Shown: one piece after another, positions 58,301-64,000 of the stretch | Layout: the number at the start of each line of letters is the position of its first letter | Position numbering within the stretch: the first letter of the stretch is position 1 | Source: Brachypodius melanocephalos | Lineage: Eukaryota > Chordata > Aves > Passeriformes > Pycnonotidae | Length of the DNA stretch: 64,000 nucleotides | Assembly: GCA_013398615.1 (NCBI GenBank) | Contig: VZSR01003807.1 | Location: 14,065,984-14,129,983, forward strand | Direction of reading: 5' to 3' | Notes under the pieces: generated by a model | Told to the model about the DNA's origin: nothing | Database searches by the model: none | What the model saw: only the letters and a program-made list of their open reading frames with translations | Made by a program: the position numbers and the translations under genes

Positions 58301-61300
58301 AGCCCACCCAGCTGTGAGTGCTTACAGATTAACTTGAAATGCCTCTTTATTTTGTGTTCCATTATAGATCACAGTAATGGCTCTATAGCTGAGACTACCC
58401 TGAGTCATCTGCTGTGACTCTTCTGCTTTTCTAGCTTTGAGTTTTAGTTGAAGATTTTAGGGCCTGAAATTTTTTTCTAGAAAGTTTCAAGATTTCCTTT
58501 TGTGCAAAAAAAAAAAAAAAGAGGTATTTTCTGTAAGATCATGATTTTTTGGCTTCATTGTCCTCAGTGCAAGATTTTGGACTTTTGCCTTCCCCTCTTC
58601 TGCAGTATGGAAATTTTTCAGTGTCGAATTTTGAAAAGCAAGAATAAGTCCACCATTCCCAAATTAATGCCACTACAGGAACTGCGACAATCTGCACTTC
58701 TGTTATTATTGCTGTGTTGCAAAGATATTCTTTGTCATTACTTTTCAATACAGTTTATCTGTTAAAGCAAAATACACTCTAGAGATGGAGCCATATTCAT
58801 CTGTCTTTATACATTTTATGTTTTATCATAGCTTGATTGAGAAAACAAAGGATAATTGTGTTAGTGGGAATATATGAAATCTTTTCCACCTTTGTAGTGA
58901 TTAGTTTGACTGTTGATATTGTGTTTTTAATACTCAGCTCCTTTCTTTTAAAATAGAGGCAAGGAAATAGATGAAAAATGACTGAATGGGGATGCAAACA
59001 CAAAATCCTGGATGGTTAAAAAGCTATTCTTTTCAGGAAATCATCATATAAGCAGTGATTTCATCATTTCACTAATTCTAAATAGACGTTAAGCAAGCTT
59101 AATACCTGGTGCAATTTGGATTCAATTAATTGCATCTTAAAAATGGACCCGATTTTTAGGTTGTTTTTTTGTTCTTATTGTTTTGTTTTTTTTTTTTTTT
59201 TTTTAATAATTCTTCCAGAAATTCTATTGAAATGCAGTCACTTAACTCCTGAAAATTAGGAGTGTAGGGATTAATCTGCTTGGTCTATTTCCTTTTTAAC
59301 TACCTGGTGCTGAGTAATTGATAAGTATTGGAGGTCAAACTGCACGTACATTTTCTATCACACATGCAGGTTTCTCACGAAACAAAGCGTGTAAACACCA
59401 TTTTCCTTCAAAGCATCTTCACTTAGATGTTGGAAAGAAGCACATGCTTAAGTGGCCTGTTGAGCTGGACCAGACAAGCCAGTGCCTTGCAGTTCTGAGC
59501 ATTATTTTATGAAAATAATCTGAGTCACCTCCATTTGCTGAAGCAGATTTGCAGTATACACAGAGAAGCCTATGTGCCCTGTACGTGCTGTGTTGGCTCT
59601 TTTCACACTGCACTTGTATAAGCATATACAAAACAGCTTTCCCAAATCTAAGGACAAAGAGGTGCCCTTGGACTGCCCAAACTCTACTATTGGTTCTGAC
59701 AGATTACATAGCCTAAAATTGCTTTTAAATTACTCTCTTTGAAATGGCCAGCAGATACTTATTGTTGAACTACTGAGGTTTTGGAGACCTGCTGAGAATG
59801 GGCTCTGTCATCACTTAGAAGAGAACAGAAAATTCTTGAAGGGGTTATTTGAATTCCAGTTATAACTTTAACCAATTTCTTTGTTCAGGAAAACAAATGT
59901 ATGGGTTTTATGCAAGTACTGTGCAGAAAGTTTAACTCCACTCAGATACTATTTAGACTCAAAGTAATGGAAAGTGTGGAAAACGTGAAGTGAAAATTGC
60001 AGTGAAACAGGATTAATTTTCTGGCATTGCTAATTACTGTGACAGTTTTTGCCTGGGTTTATCACAAGGAGCTGCCCAGCAGCGTGAAAGCCATAATTGG
60101 AGACAGAATTACGCACAAGCTGACAGCTACAGCGAGGAGCCACCTCAGCAGGAGAAATTTGGACAAGTCTGTGCTCTGCTCAGTGATGCTTGGAGTAACT
60201 GGTGTTTCTTGGTCTGGATTTGGAAGACCTGCACTATTGACTCATTGCATAGGGAGCTATGCATCCCTAGTGTGTGAATGTCAAGTCTAACCATCTGCCT
60301 CAAAGGGACATGTTTTATATAGTTTTTTTGGGAGAAGTATGTGTGTGTGGATATGTGAACATGCACAATTTTTCCTCTGGCAGTAAAGCCAGTTGGTGCA
60401 GCAAGTCCAGCAATGGAGATTTTGGAATTCCTGGAACAATATCTAATTTCAACTCTTCCTGCAGCTTTTCTGGAAATCAAACCTCTCTGTTCTGGTGGTG
60501 TACATCTCATGAGATACCAGAATGAGGTGGGATCACGTTTCCTTTCCTATGATGGAAGAGATTTCATGTGGGGATTGTGAATAATTTTTACATCTAGCTC
60601 TGATGATTCAATCAATGCTAGGGTTTCATCTTGTCATGGTTTTAAGTGTAGCTGGAGATGAAACACCATGCAGTTGCTTGCTCACCACCCCCCCCCCCTT
60701 TTCCTTCCCCATCCCTGTGTAATGGGGAGCAGAATTGAAGTAAAACATGTATTCTGAAACAAGAATGGTTTTATAATTTAAAATAAAGTAAAATACAACA
60801 ACAACAATGGTATATAATAAAAATGATAATAAAAAGGAAAGAAACCCAACCAAGTGATGTACAACACGATTGCTCATCACCCACTGACCTGCCAGACCCC
60901 TCTTCCCAAACCCAGATCAGGCCCCCCTTTCAGGTAGTTCCCCGTGGTTTGTATACCTGGCATGGTGTTCTGTGGTGTGGAATATCCCTTTGGTCAGCTG
61001 GAGTCACCTGTCCCAGCTGTGCTCCCTGCCAGTTTGGTTTTACACGTATTTCCTCACTGGCAGAGCACAAGAGAAAGAAAAATATCCTTGACTTAGGGTA
61101 AACATGGCTTAGCAAAAAACCAAAACATCAGTGTGTTATCAATACCATTCTCATTCTGAATCCAAAACACAGCACTGTTACAGTTACTGAAGAAGAAATT
61201 AACTCTATCCTAACTGATACCAGGAATAAACAGGAATAAATAATGTACTACTTCTCTCTTTTTTTGCAAATAATTTGAATTTTGGAGGAAACCATCACCA

Positions 61301-64000
61301 TATTCGGAGAAAAGGCTGGTTTGGGACAGTCATGGAGGATGGGGAAGAAAAACCACAGTATTTGATTTAAAACTCTGTGGAAATTCAGAATTTAAAATTA
61401 TTTCTAACTTGGAAAGATTATGAGTGCATTACGTCTATTGTATGCACCTGTAAGCTTACATGTCTATTACAGATTTAATACAAAAACCTGTATTTTTGAA
61501 CTTTTCAAGTAGCAAAGGAGCCCATGTAAGCATATTTTTTATGAGGGGAACTCCATGTCCTGTGATTGGGTTTTGGGCTTTGAGCTTTTTTTGTTGTTGT
61601 TTTGCTTGTTTAGTCGTTCAAAAATAACAAATTGTAACCAGCCAAGTGGGGGCCCAAGTTTACTTCATTTATACCAAGTATGTCTTTCTGCTAACAGGAA
61701 GCTAAAGTGGTTTTCTTAGAGTAGTAGAGCCAAAGTGGAATTTCCTGTTTTGTGTGGGGCATTTAAAAGCAGCAGACATTTTAAGGTGTCAGTGAGCATT
61801 TCCTTGATGCTTGAAGATTTACCCCACTTTGGTTTGCTTCAAGCTGCAACATTATTGCATTTTTTAAAAAACTGCCTTGATTCTGAACTGAAATAAAATT
61901 TGAGGTGAAAAAAGGAAAACAGAGCAGAAAAAGCTGGGAGCTAAGATCATGCTGAAATTCACATCTCTGCATAGGGTAGTAGGAGCTGAGCTTGCCAAAA
62001 ACGAAGCATTTCATCATTGAAAAACATTGCGAGGCGTTGAAAAGAGTATTGCATTCCTTGAAATTTGCTATGGGAGAAGTTCCAAGACCTGTCTGCTCTG
62101 GAAAAATGAATATTTTCCTACTTTATTTCCTCCTGATAAAAATCCAAAGGGAGTGGTTTATAAGATGGCAGCAAGTTAATGATGAAATATGTAATTCATT
62201 GATAGCTCAACAGCCTTGATGTACGATCTGGAAATGGTTGACTTGTAACAGAAAATCCATTACTTTGGGAAAGCATTGTAGCTACCGGTGTCTGAAGCTT
62301 ATGTACCCCATCTGGTCCACATGAAGTCCATTTTGAAGATGTAGGTGAATGGCCTTTCTTTAGGGGAAATAGTTTGTGTCATCATACCGTAGCTTAGGAA
62401 CCACTCCCTGTGTCCTAGATGCCTTAGGACCTGCCCAAATTATTCTCTTGAAGTTTCTTATGGCAAGTTTTATCTTCTCCCAAATAAAAATAAAAAGAGG
62501 ATATGCAAACACATTTCTTACTCCCACATGAAGCAAAACTAGCACCAGTCTAGCAGAGATTAATGTAAATCACCTTATTTATGAGTGCTTAGCAGAATAA
62601 CTCACCTGGTGAAAAGCCATTTGTGCTCTTGTGCCAAGCTTTCAGTGCTGAGGACTGGCCCAAAGGAAGAATGGCTGTGTCTGTCCCACTGTGCTCTGTG
62701 TAGAGAGGAAAAGTCATGCACACAGGAATATTTGCAAGCACTTCTATCAGGCAGTGGCAGGGCCTGCAGCACCAAAAAAGTATATTTGGAATCCAAATCC
62801 AGTATTTTATCTGCTGAGCCTTTTTTTTTTTCTTCACTGGTTTAAAACTCACAGCACAATGTTGGCACTCAGCGTTGCCTTTTTACTGCTTGTTGCCTAC
62901 ATGTGTGAATTGATTTTCATGGAATGATACACACATCTTGCAGAATGAGAGCCTTATGTTTGCACTTGTCAACTAAACACTGAAATGAGAGAATATTTTG
63001 CTCAGCCTTTTTTTTTTTTCTTTTTTATTTTCACTGCAGATTTTTCAGTTTACTGCTATAGAATAAAATAATTTTTTGCTGGTTCTTTAAACAAACAATT
63101 TCCCTGTGGGACTAATATTATTATTAAGTTGTATAGTCTGGAACCAGGAAGAGTCAGTGAAGGGTTTGACTGAGGAATGCCTGTACTAGTTTGCAATGTG
63201 ATACTTGAAACTGCTTTTAAATTAGTTAACTATATTTAATTGGTTATTGTAGGCACCCTTCAGGAAGATTAGTCTCTTCTGCCAGGTGTGGAATATTACT
63301 AGATTTTTTTGAAGCTCACAGAACAGTCTGTTTCAATTAAAGGGAGATAGGTATTTTTGTCAAAATGGTTTCAGTTTAGCAGGAGATAGCAATATGGTGA
63401 AGGTATGTTTCCTAGGAAATGAGCTGGTCCTAAGGGCTCAGCTGAAAAAAGAATATCCCTGTCTCTGTCACCTCTCTTCCCCCAACCTCCTACATGCTCC
63501 CACTGCTTGCCTTGGGCTGATCAGCTCATCATTTGGCACCTCTGCCAGCTGAGCCAAGTCAGGCAGCAGGGAACAGACACAGCAAGCTGGATACTCATCT
63601 ACAGTGATGATAACTAAAATTGCCTTATGGAGAGGTTCAGTGCCTGACAGCGTCCTCAGAAGGGAAGCAGCTGGATTCTGTAAGCAGAAGCAGAAGGAAG
63701 AAGAGCTGTGTAAGTGGGAGGGAAAAGGAGGACTTTTTCCTTTCAGAAGCAGAGCATTAGCTTGGCTCAGGTTCCCATAAAGATATACCTTTGTTTCCAC
63801 CAAGCAATGATTTCTCTTTTCTCCCCTTGCTAGACAAGGAGTCGTGAAGACAACCTGAGAAAACAGTTTTCATGTGATCTCAGCCTGTGCTCTTGCTTTC
63901 AGTGCCTAATGCACCGCCAAACTTTTGGTTTCTGGGCCTGAAAGCAAAACTCTACAAAAAAGCATTCGATTATATCTTTCTTTAGGATCCTTCCTGGCAT
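58301..64000. other. 3' flank (or extended 3' UTR); no further gene recognised
   Basis: A-runs and T-runs (58506-58521, about 59188-59205, 63009-63030) and one LTR are the only repeats seen. In mammals OPRM1 converges on this side; I searched the minus strand for its short last coding exon and did not find it. The open frame on the minus strand at 63468-63803 has no recognisable features. Confidence 0.6.
60632..61226 (-). mobile_element. Solo-type LTR resembling an avian ERVL-class LTR, reverse orientation
   Basis: Read on +, it opens with TGTCATGGTTTTAAG, continues with a C-run (GCTCACCACCCCCCCCCCCC), an AT-rich AATAAT/ATAAT zone, GATTGCTCATCACCCACTGA, GGAATATCCCTTTGGTCAGC, TCCTTGACTTAGGGTAAAC, AACATCAGTGTGTTATCAAT and ATTAACTCTATCCTAACTGA, and ends near ACCAGGA. 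This is the complement of the common bird LTR that begins TGTCCTGGTTTCAGCTGGGA (recalled), so the element lies on the minus strand. The LTR 5' edge (at about 61226) is degraded. No internal retroviral genes or second LTR are present, so it is a solo LTR or lone remnant. The exact family name was not determined. Confidence 0.8.

Noticed and set aside
63468..63803. Minus-strand open frame as an exon of a convergent neighbour (OPRM1 in mammals)
   Set aside because: The translation has no receptor-like transmembrane pattern and no resemblance to opioid receptor sequence.
1..64000. CRISPR arrays, prophage, operons or other bacterial systems
   Set aside because: The sequence is intron-rich vertebrate DNA with CR1 elements and GT/AG exons; nothing prokaryotic is present.

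Overview
This is a vertebrate nuclear window, most likely from a bird. It is AT-rich with widely spaced short exons. Its dispersed repeats are CR1 LINE 3' ends, recognised by tails of the type 'ATTCTATGATTCT' preceded by 'GGTCCCTTCCAA'-like blocks, plus one LTR that resembles an avian ERVL-type LTR. I see no bacterial-style genes, CRISPR array, rRNA or convincing tRNA.

One protein-coding gene explains the coding signal: IPCEF1 (interactor protein for cytohesin exchange factors 1), on the + strand. Ten exons can be read from 17717 to 57297. Splice phases agree throughout, and the assembled reading frame is 1290 nt (429 residues plus stop), close to the human length of about 437. The protein has a short N-terminus (exons 1-2), a PH domain (exons 3-6), a proline-rich linker (exon 7), a long Ser-rich, probably disordered region (exon 8), and a conserved C-terminal helical module (exons 9-10). 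The module and the PH domain together match the C-terminal half of the CNK scaffold family. This fits the known relationship of IPCEF1 to its usual upstream neighbour CNKSR3, of which I find no exon here.

Layout: 1-17716 is 5' flank or 5'-UTR intron with no gene I can support. 17717-57297 holds IPCEF1 with large introns. 57298 to about 58300 is the probable core 3' UTR, and the rest is 3' flank carrying a solo-type LTR (60632-61226, minus orientation). CR1 fragments lie in introns 1, 6, 7 and 9. One CR1 in intron 1 keeps parts of the ORF1 esterase (GDS and TND motifs) joined directly to the ORF2 tail. Intron 7 contains a 328-base assembly gap beside a purine pentamer repeat.

The most interesting non-coding structure is a pair of about 142-bp inverted repeats (39497-39638 and 40867-41007) that bracket exon 7, an arrangement known to favour exon circularisation or RNA editing. 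Other points are an in-frame stop just upstream of the start codon in exon 1 (relevant to CNKSR3-IPCEF1 read-through), a PPxY motif, a class I-like PDZ ligand C-terminus, a tandem NAGNAG acceptor at exon 8, and several perfect hairpins. Identities rest on family knowledge recalled without database access.
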